This document shows, in pieces, positions 17,079 to 26,652 of a stretch of 64,000 bases of DNA (the first letter of the stretch is position 1; each line of letters opens with the position of its first letter). Both the position numbers and the translations under genes were made by a program. The stretch covers positions 682,001 to 746,000 of the forward strand of contig CAJIYP010000003.1 in the NCBI GenBank assembly GCA_905181705.1. Reading direction: 5' to 3'. The notes below the pieces were generated by a model. The model made no database searches and was not told where the DNA came from. It saw only the letters and a list, made by a program, of their open reading frames with translations. The stretch comes from Cryomorphaceae bacterium BACL29 MAG-121220-bin8 (lineage in GTDB: Bacteria; Bacteroidota; Bacteroidia; Flavobacteriales; Flavobacteriaceae).

Positions 17079-17894
17079 ATGCGAATAAAATTTTTGTTGG
17101 TTTGTAGCTTTTTTTGCCTTTCCAATTTAATGTCCAGTCAAAGTATTGTAGGTAGTAGCTTGCCATTTGTGAAAACCTCTTCTAATTCTTTTAAAACTGG
17201 GGAGTTCATGAAGTTCAGGCTACATTATGGAATTTTTAATGCTAGTTACGCTACTCTCGACTTACAAAAAAGTTCGATAAATTCTCAAGAAGTTTATAAA
17301 GCTGTCGCCATAGGAAGAACTACAGGAATTGCTAGGTTATTTTTTAAAGTAGAAGATCGTTATGAAACCTATTTTAGTAAAACCCTTGTTCGCCCATTAA
17401 AATCAACACGAAACATCAATGAGGGAGGGTACACAAAAAACGTAGAAATTGACTACGATTATAACATTAAAGAAGCGATTGTAAACGATATTAAAAATAA
17501 AGAAACTAATAGAGTTTCTATTGAAGAAAATGTTCAGGATTTAATTTCAACTTTTTATTATTTGAGAAATCATTTTGATGTAAAAAAATTAAAAATTGAT
17601 GATTTTATTAGAATAACTATTTTTTTTGATGCTGAAAACTATAACTTTAAAATGAAGTTTTTAGGTTATGAGGATATAAAAACAAAATTTGGCGTAATTA
17701 ATTGTTTAAAATTTAGACCTTTCATTGAGTCTGGCAGGGTTTTTAAAGATAGCGAAAGTCTTTCCCTTTGGGTAAGTAACGATGACAATAAAATTCCAAT
17801 AAAAATAGAAGCTGGATTAAGAATTGGTTCCATTGAGGCAGATTTAGAAGAGTTTAAAGGACTTAAACATCCGTTTAAAATTAAAGTACAATGA
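17079..17894 (+). CDS. DUF3108 domain protein, exported
   Basis: The 271-residue protein has a signal peptide (FLLVCSFFCLSNLMSSQS) and a DUF3108 domain: FKTGEFMKFRLHYGIFNASYA near residue 38, VEDRYETYF near 95 and the C-terminal FKIKVQ. DUF3108 proteins are beta-rich envelope proteins of unknown function. Its last four bases overlap the start of the M23 lipoprotein gene, and the pair is conserved in Flavobacteriia, so an envelope role alongside peptidoglycan processing is plausible. Confidence 0.82.
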   Translation: MRIKFLLVCSFFCLSNLMSSQSIVGSSLPFVKTSSNSFKTGEFMKFRLHYGIFNASYATLDLQKSSINSQEVYKAVAIGRTTGIARLFFKVEDRYETYFSKTLVRPLKSTRNINEGGYTKNVEIDYDYNIKEAIVNDIKNKETNRVSIEENVQDLISTFYYLRNHFDVKKLKIDDFIRITIFFDAENYNFKMKFLGYEDIKTKFGVINCLKFRPFIESGRVFKDSESLSLWVSNDDNKIPIKIEAGLRIGSIEADLEEFKGLKHPFKIKVQ

Positions 17895-19138
17895 ATAGGT
17901 TTTACATAATTATAAGTTTTATTATTATTATTATTTCTTGTGAAAAAACTCCCAAAGCTGAAACTCCTATTATAATTAAAGAAAAAATAATAAAGCAGTT
18001 TGGTTATACCCTAAATGATTTTGATGTGGTAAAAGATACAGTAAAAAATGGCGATTCTTTTGGAACAATTTTAGAAAAAAATAATTTATTTTATCCTCAA
18101 ATTTATAATATAGTTCAAAAGGCAAAACAAGTTTACGATGTAAGAAAAATAAATATTGGTAAGCCCTACACTATTCTCTTTTCTAAAGATAGTTTAAGAA
18201 CTCCTCAAGTATTTGTATATCAGCCAAATTTAATTGATTATGTAATCGTTTCTTTGACAGATTCTTTGTGGGCTGAAAAAAAATCTAAAGCAGTTAAATT
18301 AATTGAGTTTGAAGCGGAAGGCATAATTACTAGTTCACTTTCTGAGACAATGGAAGAAAAAAAATTATCTCCATTATTATCAAATGAATTATCAGAAATA
18401 TATGCTTGGACTATTGACTTTTTTAGACTTGAGAAAGGGGATAACTTTAAAGTAATTTATTCCGGAAAATATGTGGATGATTCTATATATGTCGGATTAA
18501 ATAGAATTCATTCTGCTTATTTTGAACATAGAAAAAAACCTTTTTATGCTATTGAGTTTGAAACGGATTCGAAAAGAGGAATATTCGAGTATTTTGACGA
18601 AAAAGGGAAAAATTTAAGAAGGGCTTTTCTAAGAAGTCCCGTACAGTTCAGTAGAATTTCCTCTAGATATAATCTAAAAAGAAAAATAGCATATTACGGA
18701 AGAGTTCGTCCTCATCTAGGGACAGATTTTGCCGCTCCCGTTGGTACTGAGATTAGAGCTACCGCAAGCGGAACTGTTGTTAAAGCAGGATATACCAGAG
18801 GAAACGGAAATTATATAACTATAAAACATAACTCGACTTACTCAACTCAATACCTACACATGAAAAAAAGAGGTGTTAAAAAGGGACAATTTGTAAAACA
18901 AGGAGATTATATAGGTAGTGTGGGGATGACAGGCAATACATCTGGACCACATGTATGCTATAGGTTTTGGAAAAACGGAAAACAGGTAGATCCATTACGC
19001 CAAAAACTTCCTGAGGCTAAGCCAATTTCTAAAGATTTAAAAGATAAATACTTAACTTACATGAAACCTATTAAACAACAGCTGGATTCTATAGGCTCTA
19101 ATGTTAAGGTTTTAGATAATTCGATAGCTAACAACTAA
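17891..19138 (+). CDS. M23-family peptidoglycan endopeptidase lipoprotein (HVC variant)
   Basis: The 415-residue protein has a lipoprotein signal with C17 in IIIISC. A LysM-like or OapA-like middle domain (about residues 35-125) follows, then a LytM/M23 domain. Zinc ligands H275 and D279 are in RPHLGTD. The second motif is GPHVCYRF, so the usual HxH reads H354-V-C356: the catalytic histidine is kept and the third zinc ligand is a cysteine. Other flavobacterial copies seem to share this form. It probably cleaves peptidoglycan crosslinks at the envelope. Confidence 0.88.
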   Translation: MNRFYIIISFIIIIISCEKTPKAETPIIIKEKIIKQFGYTLNDFDVVKDTVKNGDSFGTILEKNNLFYPQIYNIVQKAKQVYDVRKINIGKPYTILFSKDSLRTPQVFVYQPNLIDYVIVSLTDSLWAEKKSKAVKLIEFEAEGIITSSLSETMEEKKLSPLLSNELSEIYAWTIDFFRLEKGDNFKVIYSGKYVDDSIYVGLNRIHSAYFEHRKKPFYAIEFETDSKRGIFEYFDEKGKNLRRAFLRSPVQFSRISSRYNLKRKIAYYGRVRPHLGTDFAAPVGTEIRATASGTVVKAGYTRGNGNYITIKHNSTYSTQYLHMKKRGVKKGQFVKQGDYIGSVGMTGNTSGPHVCYRFWKNGKQVDPLRQKLPEAKPISKDLKDKYLTYMKPIKQQLDSIGSNVKVLDNSIANN

Positions 19139-19141
19139 ATA

Positions 19142-20779
19142 ATGTCATTAAAAAACACAAACCCATCTCAAACATCTTCCTGGAAGTCTTTGAATTCACA
19201 CTTTGAAAAAGTTAAAGACTTGGAGATGAAAGAAATGTTTAAAAATGAAAATAGAGCTGATGATTTTACTATCAATTGGGGTGATATTTCATTAGATTTT
19301 TCTAAAAATAGATTAAATAAAACGACTCTTGATTTACTATTAAATTTAGCTACCCAGTGTGATTTAAAAAACTCCATTGAAAAACAATTTAATGGAGATA
19401 AAATAAATAAAACTGAAAATAGAGCTGTTTTACATACTGCTATAAGAGCAAGCGCTGATGAAAACATAATAGTGGATAACAAGAATATTATTCCTTCTAT
19501 TATAAAGTCTCGTCAGAAAATTAAAACATTTACTGATGACGTAATTTCTGGTAAAATAAAAAGCCATACAAATAAGATCTTCAAAGATGTAGTAAATATT
19601 GGAATTGGAGGTTCTGATTTAGGTCCAGTTATGGTCGTAGAATCATTAAAATATTATCGCTCAAGGCTTAAATCTCATTTTGTTTCTAATGTTGACGGAG
19701 ACCATGTTTTGGAAATTTTAAAAGAATTAAATCCTGAAACAACTCTTTTTATTGTTGTTTCAAAAACTTTTACAACTCAAGAAACTATTTCAAACGCAAA
19801 TACTATAAAAGATTGGTTGGAAGCAAGTTTAGGAGAAAAAAGCATAAAAAGTCATTTTGCTGCCGTTTCTACAAACACTAAAGAGATAGAGGATTTTGGT
19901 ATAAATTCTGAATATGTTTTTTCTATGAACGATTGGGTTGGTGGACGATTCTCTCTTTGGAGCTCAGTAGGTCTTTCTATTAGTTTGTCCATCGGATCTA
20001 AAAATTTTGAAAACCTTTTAGAAGGTGCCCGTAAAATGGACCGCCATTTTAAATCATCTTCTTTTGAAAAAAATATTCCTGTTATTTTAGCATTAATCAG
20101 CATTTGGTATAATAATTTTTTTAAATGTGAAACAGAAGCTGTTATTCCTTACTCACAATATTTGAGTAAACTACCTGCTTACCTTCAACAGGCAGTAATG
20201 GAGAGTAATGGCAAAAACGTTGATAGAAATGGAGAAAACGTATCTTATCAAACAGGTAACGTAATATGGGGAAATACAGGAACTAATTCACAACATGCTT
20301 TTTTTCAGTTAATACACCAAGGAACAAAATTAATTCCATGTGATTTCATTGGTTTTAAAAAACCACTTTTCGAACAAAATACTCAACATGACAAGTTAAT
20401 GTCTAACTTTTTTGCTCAAACAGAAGCCCTGATGATGGGTAAAAACCATAAAGATGTAGAATTAGAATTAAACAAATCAACTCTCAATAAAGATGAGATT
20501 AACTTTTTATTGCCATTCAAGGAGTTTAATGGTAATAAACCGACCAATACTATTTTGATAAAAAAATTAACTCCAGAATCTCTAGGTAGTCTAATAGCTA
20601 TGTATGAACATAAAATTTTTGTTCAGGGAGTAATCTGGAATATTTTTAGCTATGATCAATGGGGCGTTGAGCTAGGTAAACAATTAGCCTCAAAATTATT
20701 GGAAGAAATTGAAAAAAAAGAGCCAAAAACTCACGATTATTCTACTAATTCTCTTCTGAAAAAATATTTAAAAAATTAA
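19142..20779 (+). CDS. pgi: Glucose-6-phosphate isomerase
   Basis: Pgi interconverts glucose-6-phosphate and fructose-6-phosphate in glycolysis and gluconeogenesis. The 545-residue protein has both family signatures: NIGIGGSDLGPVM near residue 155 and GVELGKQLA near residue 505, plus DWVGGRFSLWSSVGL and the GNTGTNSQHAFFQLIHQG region with the catalytic glutamate and histidine. Length is normal. It follows the M23 gene by three bases, so the plus-strand run from 17079 is probably one transcript. Confidence 0.96.
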   Translation: MSLKNTNPSQTSSWKSLNSHFEKVKDLEMKEMFKNENRADDFTINWGDISLDFSKNRLNKTTLDLLLNLATQCDLKNSIEKQFNGDKINKTENRAVLHTAIRASADENIIVDNKNIIPSIIKSRQKIKTFTDDVISGKIKSHTNKIFKDVVNIGIGGSDLGPVMVVESLKYYRSRLKSHFVSNVDGDHVLEILKELNPETTLFIVVSKTFTTQETISNANTIKDWLEASLGEKSIKSHFAAVSTNTKEIEDFGINSEYVFSMNDWVGGRFSLWSSVGLSISLSIGSKNFENLLEGARKMDRHFKSSSFEKNIPVILALISIWYNNFFKCETEAVIPYSQYLSKLPAYLQQAVMESNGKNVDRNGENVSYQTGNVIWGNTGTNSQHAFFQLIHQGTKLIPCDFIGFKKPLFEQNTQHDKLMSNFFAQTEALMMGKNHKDVELELNKSTLNKDEINFLLPFKEFNGNKPTNTILIKKLTPESLGSLIAMYEHKIFVQGVIWNIFSYDQWGVELGKQLASKLLEEIEKKEPKTHDYSTNSLLKKYLKN

Positions 20780-20797
20780 GACACTTATTCACAAAAA

Positions 20798-20824
20798 TTG
20801 TTCAAAAAATTAATACTACATTTG
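20798..20824 (+). promoter_or_regulatory. Promoter of the large TonB receptor gene (TTG-N16-TACATTTG)
   Basis: A TTG at 20798-20800 and an exact -7 box TACATTTG at 20817-20824 are separated by 16 bases. The ATG is 58 bases further on, giving a leader of about 50 nucleotides, longer than at most genes in this window. Confidence 0.6.
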
Positions 20825-20882
20825 AGTTTTGTTAGCAAAAAATAGTCAAATTTGTATTTAAATAACTAAAACTAATAACTAT

Positions 20883-23576
20883 ATGAAAAAAATATCTTTA
20901 ATGTTAACAGTTCTGCTTGTTTCTGGGTTCTGTTACGCACAAAATATTGTAACTGGTACAATAATCGATTCCGAAATGGGTAAGGGATTGCCTGGAGCCA
21001 CTATTATTGTTAAAGGAACAAATATTGGAGTCAATACAGATTTTGATGGGAAATTTGAAATTATTTCTGATAATTCTGGAACATTAATAGTTTCTTTTGT
21101 TGGCTACGCTAGTCAAGAAATTGAATTTGACAAGTCAATGGACATTACCGTTTCCTTAAAAGTTTTAGGCTTATCTGGAGTTACTGTTTTTGGAACTGCA
21201 GATTTTGCTATTGATAGAGATCAGGCTGTAACTCAGTCTACTTTGACTGCAGCAGATATTCAAGAAAGAATAGGAAACCTAGAGCTTCCTGAAATGCTTA
21301 ATTCAACACCTGGTGTATACGCTACAAAAGGCGGGGGTGCTTTTGGAGACTCAAGAATTAACTTAAGAGGTTTCGATTCTCAAAATATAGCTGTTTTAAT
21401 TAATGGTATTCCAGTAAATGACATGGAAAATGGAAGGGTTTATTGGTCTAACTGGGCTGGGCTCTCTGATGTAGTGTCAGCTATGCAAGTACAAAGAGGG
21501 CTTGGGGCTTCAAAGCTGGCTATATCTTCAGTTGGTGGTACAATTAACATTTTAACAAAATCTACTGATCTGAATGAAGGTGGAAAGATTTCAACTATGG
21601 TTGGGAATGATGGCTTCACCAAAAGTGTAATGGCTTATAACACTGGAGAATTGGATGGAGGACATGCTCTTTCGGTATTATTTTCAAGAACAGCGGGGGA
21701 TGGCTATGTAGATGGAACAATGTTTGAAGGATATAACTATTTTCTTGGATATGGATGGAAAGACAGTGCAAATAAACATAATTTACAACTAATAATTACT
21801 GGAGCTCCTCAAACACATAATCAAAGAACTAGCAGCTTTTATAACATGGCTAAAGTTGAGGATTATCAAAAATATGGTATAAGGTATAACTACAACCACG
21901 GATATTTAAATGGGCAAGAGTTTAATCAAAGAAAAAACTTCTATCACAAACCGCTTGCTTCTTTGAACTGGGAATATAAAATAAACGAATCTACTAATCT
22001 GTCCGCTTCAGCTTATTACTCCATTGGAAGAGGAGGTGGAACTGGAGACATTGGCCGTTTAGATGGTAAATACGCAAGTGATTCGCGTTTTAGAAATCCG
22101 GCTAATGGTCAAGTTAATTGGGATAAAATTTACGCATCTAATTCAGGTCAGCAAACAAATTTTTATGGTTTCTCATATAATAATGTGGCTGATCCTGCTA
22201 CGGGTCTATTTATTGTAAATGATCAAGATGAAACAGTGAATGGAGTGAAAAGAAATGGAATAGTTAGAAGAGCATCTATTAATTCTCACAACTTTTTGGG
22301 CAGTATTATAAATATTCAAAAAGAGTTTAATGATAATTTAACTTTGAACTTTGGTTTTGATTTAAGATCTTACAAAGGGATTCATTACAGAAGATTAGAT
22401 CACTTAATTGGAGCGGATGGTTATAGAGATTTTGACAATAAAAATTATGCTGGCGGAAGTGCAGTAAGAACAAAAACTTATAGTTCTATGCTAGGGAAAC
22501 AATGGAACGTGTTCAAGTCTACCGATGATGAAGAAAAGATTGATTACCATAACGATGGGAAAGTAAGATGGATGGGGACTTTTGCTCAATTACAATATAA
22601 AATAAATGATTTTTCTGCATTTTTCCAGGGAGCGATTTCTAGCCAAGGATTTCAAAGAGTAGAATACTTTAATCAAGTTGGAACTGCCACGACTGATTGG
22701 AAAAGCATTACTGGAGGAAATGTTAAAGCTGGAGTTAATTACAATATTGACATAAAAAATAACATTTATGTAAATGGAGGTTATTATTCCAAACAACCTA
22801 ATTTCGATGCGGTTTACATTAATTATGGGAATAATTTAAATCCTGATTTAAAAAACGAAACCATCACAGGCTATGAGCTTGGTTATGGACATGTTTCTAA
22901 CAAACTTAGAATGAATGTTAATGTTTATAAAACTACATGGGAAGATAGATTTCTTTCAGATGGGGTTTCTGTTGGTGGAAACAGAGGAACTGCTAACTAC
23001 TACGGAATCAAACAAATTCACTCTGGAATTGAATTTGATGGTGAAATTCAGTTAAGTCCTTTTGTCTCTGTTCAAGGTATGTTGTCTGTTGGAAATTATG
23101 TTTACGGAAGTGACGTTGTTGCTGATGTGTTTGATTCGTCAAGGACTAAAATCGGAACATCAAAACTTTTCTTAGATGGTGTTAAGGTAGGTGATGCTGC
23201 TCAGACCACCTCTAGACTAAACTTTAAAGTTAGTCCAACTGACTTGTTTGGGTTTAATATTAGTATGTTTTCAGCATCTCAACTTTATGCGAATTTTAAC
23301 CCTGAAGATTTTGATACTGATGGAGATATGGCAATGATGATCCCTTCATATGAGTTATTTGATTTTGGTTCATCTTACAAATTATCTATTGCAAAAGAAA
23401 CTATTTATGTAAGATTAAATGTTAATAATATTTTTGACAATCATTATATTTCAGAATCATCAACTAATATAATGGCTAATGCTGGAGATCCAACTTATCT
23501 TGGTGTTCACACTGGAAACAGAGCCTTCCCTGGGTGGGGAAGAACTTGGAATTTAGGATTCAGATATAATTTCTAA
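20883..23576 (+). CDS. TonB-dependent outer membrane receptor with CarboxypepD-like domain
   Basis: The 897-residue protein has a signal peptide (LMLTVLLVSGFCYAQ), a CarboxypepD regulatory-like domain (VTGTIIDSEMGKGLPGATI, about residues 21-100), a plug domain (RINLRGFDSQNIAVLINGIPVNDM) and a 22-strand-type barrel with an F terminus (LGFRYNF). No SusD partner is adjacent, so it is not a classical SusCD glycan system. The substrate is unknown. It has its own promoter and a strong terminator, so it is a single-gene unit. Confidence 0.9.
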   Translation: MKKISLMLTVLLVSGFCYAQNIVTGTIIDSEMGKGLPGATIIVKGTNIGVNTDFDGKFEIISDNSGTLIVSFVGYASQEIEFDKSMDITVSLKVLGLSGVTVFGTADFAIDRDQAVTQSTLTAADIQERIGNLELPEMLNSTPGVYATKGGGAFGDSRINLRGFDSQNIAVLINGIPVNDMENGRVYWSNWAGLSDVVSAMQVQRGLGASKLAISSVGGTINILTKSTDLNEGGKISTMVGNDGFTKSVMAYNTGELDGGHALSVLFSRTAGDGYVDGTMFEGYNYFLGYGWKDSANKHNLQLIITGAPQTHNQRTSSFYNMAKVEDYQKYGIRYNYNHGYLNGQEFNQRKNFYHKPLASLNWEYKINESTNLSASAYYSIGRGGGTGDIGRLDGKYASDSRFRNPANGQVNWDKIYASNSGQQTNFYGFSYNNVADPATGLFIVNDQDETVNGVKRNGIVRRASINSHNFLGSIINIQKEFNDNLTLNFGFDLRSYKGIHYRRLDHLIGADGYRDFDNKNYAGGSAVRTKTYSSMLGKQWNVFKSTDDEEKIDYHNDGKVRWMGTFAQLQYKINDFSAFFQGAISSQGFQRVEYFNQVGTATTDWKSITGGNVKAGVNYNIDIKNNIYVNGGYYSKQPNFDAVYINYGNNLNPDLKNETITGYELGYGHVSNKLRMNVNVYKTTWEDRFLSDGVSVGGNRGTANYYGIKQIHSGIEFDGEIQLSPFVSVQGMLSVGNYVYGSDVVADVFDSSRTKIGTSKLFLDGVKVGDAAQTTSRLNFKVSPTDLFGFNISMFSASQLYANFNPEDFDTDGDMAMMIPSYELFDFGSSYKLSIAKETIYVRLNVNNIFDNHYISESSTNIMANAGDPTYLGVHTGNRAFPGWGRTWNLGFRYNF

Positions 23577-23595
23577 TATTAAGTTTTATTACAAT

Positions 23596-23628
23596 AAAAA
23601 AGCCTCTTTATTATAAAGAGGCTTTTTT
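23596..23628. terminator. Bidirectional intrinsic terminator between the TonB receptor gene and recJ
   Basis: A stem of GCCTCTTTA with TAAAGAGGC, extended by six A-T pairs on each side, closes a TTA loop. A-runs and T-runs on both sides make it work in either direction. It ends the receptor gene (plus) and overlaps the recJ stop codon (minus). It is the clearest terminator in the window. Confidence 0.85.
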
Positions 23629-25315
23629 ATTTAATATCCTTAATCTTTAATTGAGTAGTGGTTTTTCCATTCCAAGTATTTTGATCAATATTATAGACCA
23701 TTGAAAATGGGGAATCAGCTTTAATTATATTAGATTTTTCTGATAACCAAAAGCCTATTGCTGAAATTGAATTTTGTTGGTTTTGTTGTACTGAAAGCTT
23801 GATATGTTCTTTATTTTTTCCAACTTTTTTTACAGCACCATCTAAAACAAGTTCGTCCGATAGAAATGAGGGGGTTCTGTTTCCGGGACCAAAAGGTTCA
23901 AATTGATTTAAAATTCTATAAAATTTAGGAGTTATTGATTCTAATTGAATCTTAGATTCAATTCTGATTTCTGGCTCTGGTAGTTTTTTAACATCATTGG
24001 ACACAGCTTTTTCAAAACACTCTTTGAAGTGATTGTAGTTTTTTTCTTTTATTGTTAATCCAGCAGCATATTTGTGCCCCCCAAATTGCAAAATATATTT
24101 TTTACATTGTTCTAAAATTTTATATAAATCTATGTTTTTGATTGATCTTGCAGAAGCAGTTAAATTTCCATCTTCAGATTTACAAAAAACAACGGTAGGC
24201 TTGTAATGTTTTTCAATTAGCCTAGAAGCTACTATTCCTATCACTCCCCTGTTCCATGACTTGTCAAAAACTACTGTTGAAAAAACGTCTTGATTACTTG
24301 ATTTGTTAATTTGTTCTAAAGCTTGTTCTGTTATTTTTTTTTCTATTTCTCTTCTTTCAGTGTTTAGTTTTTCTATTTTTTTACATAGTTTTTCTGCTTT
24401 CCCAAAATCCTCTTCTAATAAAAGTTCTAGTGATAAAGAGGCGTGAGCGATTCTCCCTGAAGCATTAATTCTTGGTGCAACATAAAACATTAAATCGCCA
24501 ATATTAAATTCCTTTTTCATATTGTTCTTTAATATACAGTGCATACCCATTCTTGGATTAGAGTTTATAATCTGCATCCCCAAATGGGCTAATGTTCTGT
24601 TTTCATCAACAATAGGAACAATATCTGCTGCAATAGCTAAGGCTACAAGGTCTAAATAATGAATTATCTTTTCGATTTCTAATCCTCTTCGAGAATTAAT
24701 TGCTTGAACCAATTTAAATCCTACTCCGCAACCACATAATTCTTTAAAGGGATAGTTACAATCTCTTCTTTTGGGGTTTAAAACTGCTAAAGCATTTGGC
24801 ATGATTTCGCTAGGATTATGATGGTCACAAATAATAAAATCAATTCCTTTTTTTAAAGCATATTCAACTTGAGAGTTTGCTTTTATTCCACAATCAAGAG
24901 CAATAATGAGTTCTTGTTTGTTCTTGCTTGCCAAATCAATAGCTTTTAAAGAAACACCATATCCCTCGCTGTTTCTATCTGGGATATAAGTAGAAATATC
25001 TGCTCCTATTTCTTTTAAATAGGTGCTTAAAAGAGCTACAGAGGAAGTCCCGTCTACATCGTAATCTCCAAAAATCATAATAGACTGCTTCTGTTCAATT
25101 GCTTTTAAAATTCTATTTACAGCAACATCCATATCCATCATTAAAAAAGGGTCATATAATTGGCCTAGGTTAGGTCTAAAAAAATCTTTAGCTTGATTAA
25201 AAGTTTTGATTCCTCTGTTGACTAGCATAGAAGAAATCACTGGGTCTACATTAAGTTCTTTTGAAAGGGCCTTAATAGTTGATTTATCTACGTTTTCTTC
25301 AATTATCCAATTCAT
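23627..25315 (-). CDS. recJ: Single-stranded-DNA-specific exonuclease RecJ
   Basis: RecJ degrades single-stranded DNA 5' to 3' in recombination and mismatch repair. Counted from the ATG at 25315 the protein has 562 residues, the normal length; a longer reading to 25348 overlaps rsmI and is not needed. The DHH phosphoesterase motifs are present: DYDVDGTSSVAL, ALDCGIKAN and the eponymous IICDHHNP. The DHHA1 domain contains ASARSIKNIDLY and FGGHKYAAGLTI. It begins one base after the rsmI stop, and its stop lies in the shared terminator. Confidence 0.95.
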   Translation of the reverse strand: MNWIIEENVDKSTIKALSKELNVDPVISSMLVNRGIKTFNQAKDFFRPNLGQLYDPFLMMDMDVAVNRILKAIEQKQSIMIFGDYDVDGTSSVALLSTYLKEIGADISTYIPDRNSEGYGVSLKAIDLASKNKQELIIALDCGIKANSQVEYALKKGIDFIICDHHNPSEIMPNALAVLNPKRRDCNYPFKELCGCGVGFKLVQAINSRRGLEIEKIIHYLDLVALAIAADIVPIVDENRTLAHLGMQIINSNPRMGMHCILKNNMKKEFNIGDLMFYVAPRINASGRIAHASLSLELLLEEDFGKAEKLCKKIEKLNTERREIEKKITEQALEQINKSSNQDVFSTVVFDKSWNRGVIGIVASRLIEKHYKPTVVFCKSEDGNLTASARSIKNIDLYKILEQCKKYILQFGGHKYAAGLTIKEKNYNHFKECFEKAVSNDVKKLPEPEIRIESKIQLESITPKFYRILNQFEPFGPGNRTPSFLSDELVLDGAVKKVGKNKEHIKLSVQQNQQNSISAIGFWLSEKSNIIKADSPFSMVYNIDQNTWNGKTTTQLKIKDIK

Positions 25316-25316
25316 T

Positions 25317-25991
25317 TTATTTTCCTTTTCCTTCAACAACAATAACATATTCCCCTTTGGGTTTCTTGGTGGTGTAAAGTTGTATTATTTCTTTTAGAGA
25401 TCCTCTTGATGTCTCTTCATAAAGTTTTGTTAGTTCTCTAGAAACAGAAATTTTTCTATCTGAACCAAAAGAAATTTCAAAATCTAAAAGAGTCTTTACT
25501 AATTTGTGTGGGGATTCGTAAAATATCATGGTTCTTGATTCACTACTAAGAATAGAAAGTCTTGTCTTCCTGCCTTTTTTAATAGGTAAAAATCCTTCAA
25601 AAATAAATTTATCAGCAGAAATTCCGCTTACCATTAAAGCAGGGATTAGAGCCGTGGCTCCTGGCAAACACTCTACCTCAATACTATTTTCTAAAGATGT
25701 TCTAAGTATTAAAAATCCTGGATCTGAAATTCCTGGTGTACCAGCATCAGAAATAACGGCTACATTATTACCTTCTTTAATTTTTTTTACTATAATTTCA
25801 ACTTCTTTGTGTTCGTTAAATTTATGATGTGATCGTAACTGAGATTTAATCCCTAAATGATTTAATAGTTTTTTACTTCTTCTTGTGTCTTCGCATAAAA
25901 TTAAATCTACATCAGTTAAAACCTGTATCGCCCTTATAGTAATGTCATCTAAATTTCCTATTGGGGTAGGTACAATATATAGTTTTGCCAT
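25317..25991 (-). CDS. rsmI: 16S rRNA (cytidine1402-2'-O)-methyltransferase
   Basis: RsmI methylates the ribose of C1402 in 16S rRNA with S-adenosylmethionine. The 224-residue protein has the tetrapyrrole-methylase fold: YIVPTPIGNLDDITIRA at the N-terminus, DTRRSKKLLNHL, VISDAGTPGISDPG near residue 80 and FYESPHKL near residue 155. Length is typical for Bacteroidota. It is the first gene of a pair with recJ. Confidence 0.95.
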   Translation of the reverse strand: MAKLYIVPTPIGNLDDITIRAIQVLTDVDLILCEDTRRSKKLLNHLGIKSQLRSHHKFNEHKEVEIIVKKIKEGNNVAVISDAGTPGISDPGFLILRTSLENSIEVECLPGATALIPALMVSGISADKFIFEGFLPIKKGRKTRLSILSSESRTMIFYESPHKLVKTLLDFEISFGSDRKISVSRELTKLYEETSRGSLKEIIQLYTTKKPKGEYVIVVEGKGK

Positions 25992-26064
25992 GTTGAATTA
26001 ATTTTTAGACCTTTGTATAATCAATAAAGTTAACTACTTTGAAAACAATATCAATAAGTTTAAA

Positions 26065-26652
26065 ATGAAAGTGAATAAGAAAGTTTCAAAAGGAAAAATT
26101 GAGGTTATTTGCGGATCTATGTTTTCTGGGAAAACAGAAGAATTAATTAAACGGATTAAAAAAGTGGAATTTTCAAATGAAAATTTTATTGTTTTCAAAC
26201 CCATAACTGATTCTAGAAACCCTATTGATAAGATTATTTCTCATGCAAAAAACGAGATTTCATCGAAATTAGTTAAAAACTCTAATGATATTCTTGATTT
26301 ATCAAAGAATTATAAAGTTATAGGAATTGATGAAGCACAATTTTTTGATCAAGACTTGGTTTTAGTTTGTAATAAATTAGCAAATAGTGGCTGTAGAGTT
26401 ATTGTTGCAGGATTAGATATGGACTATAAAGGGATTCCATTTGGACCCATGCCAAATTTAATGGCTTGTGCTGAAGAGGTCACAAAAGTTCACGCTACAT
26501 GTGTTGAAACAGGGGAACTTGCAAGCTTTAGTTTTAGAAAAATTGAAAATGAAGATTTAGTAATGGTCGGAGAAAAAAAAGAATATGAGCCCCTCTCAAG
26601 AAATGCTTTTTTTAAAAAAATGAAGGGAAAGAAAAAAATAAATAATGATTAA
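26065..26652 (+). CDS. tdk: Thymidine kinase
   Basis: Tdk phosphorylates thymidine to dTMP for nucleotide salvage. The 195-residue type II enzyme has the P-loop GSMFSGKT (residues 17-24), VIGIDEAQFFD with the catalytic glutamate near residue 90, AGLDMDYKG in the lasso region and EEVTKVHATC at the start of the reduced zinc-binding region. Its last eight bases overlap alr, so the two genes are translated together. Confidence 0.95.
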   Translation: MKVNKKVSKGKIEVICGSMFSGKTEELIKRIKKVEFSNENFIVFKPITDSRNPIDKIISHAKNEISSKLVKNSNDILDLSKNYKVIGIDEAQFFDQDLVLVCNKLANSGCRVIVAGLDMDYKGIPFGPMPNLMACAEEVTKVHATCVETGELASFSFRKIENEDLVMVGEKKEYEPLSRNAFFKKMKGKKKINND

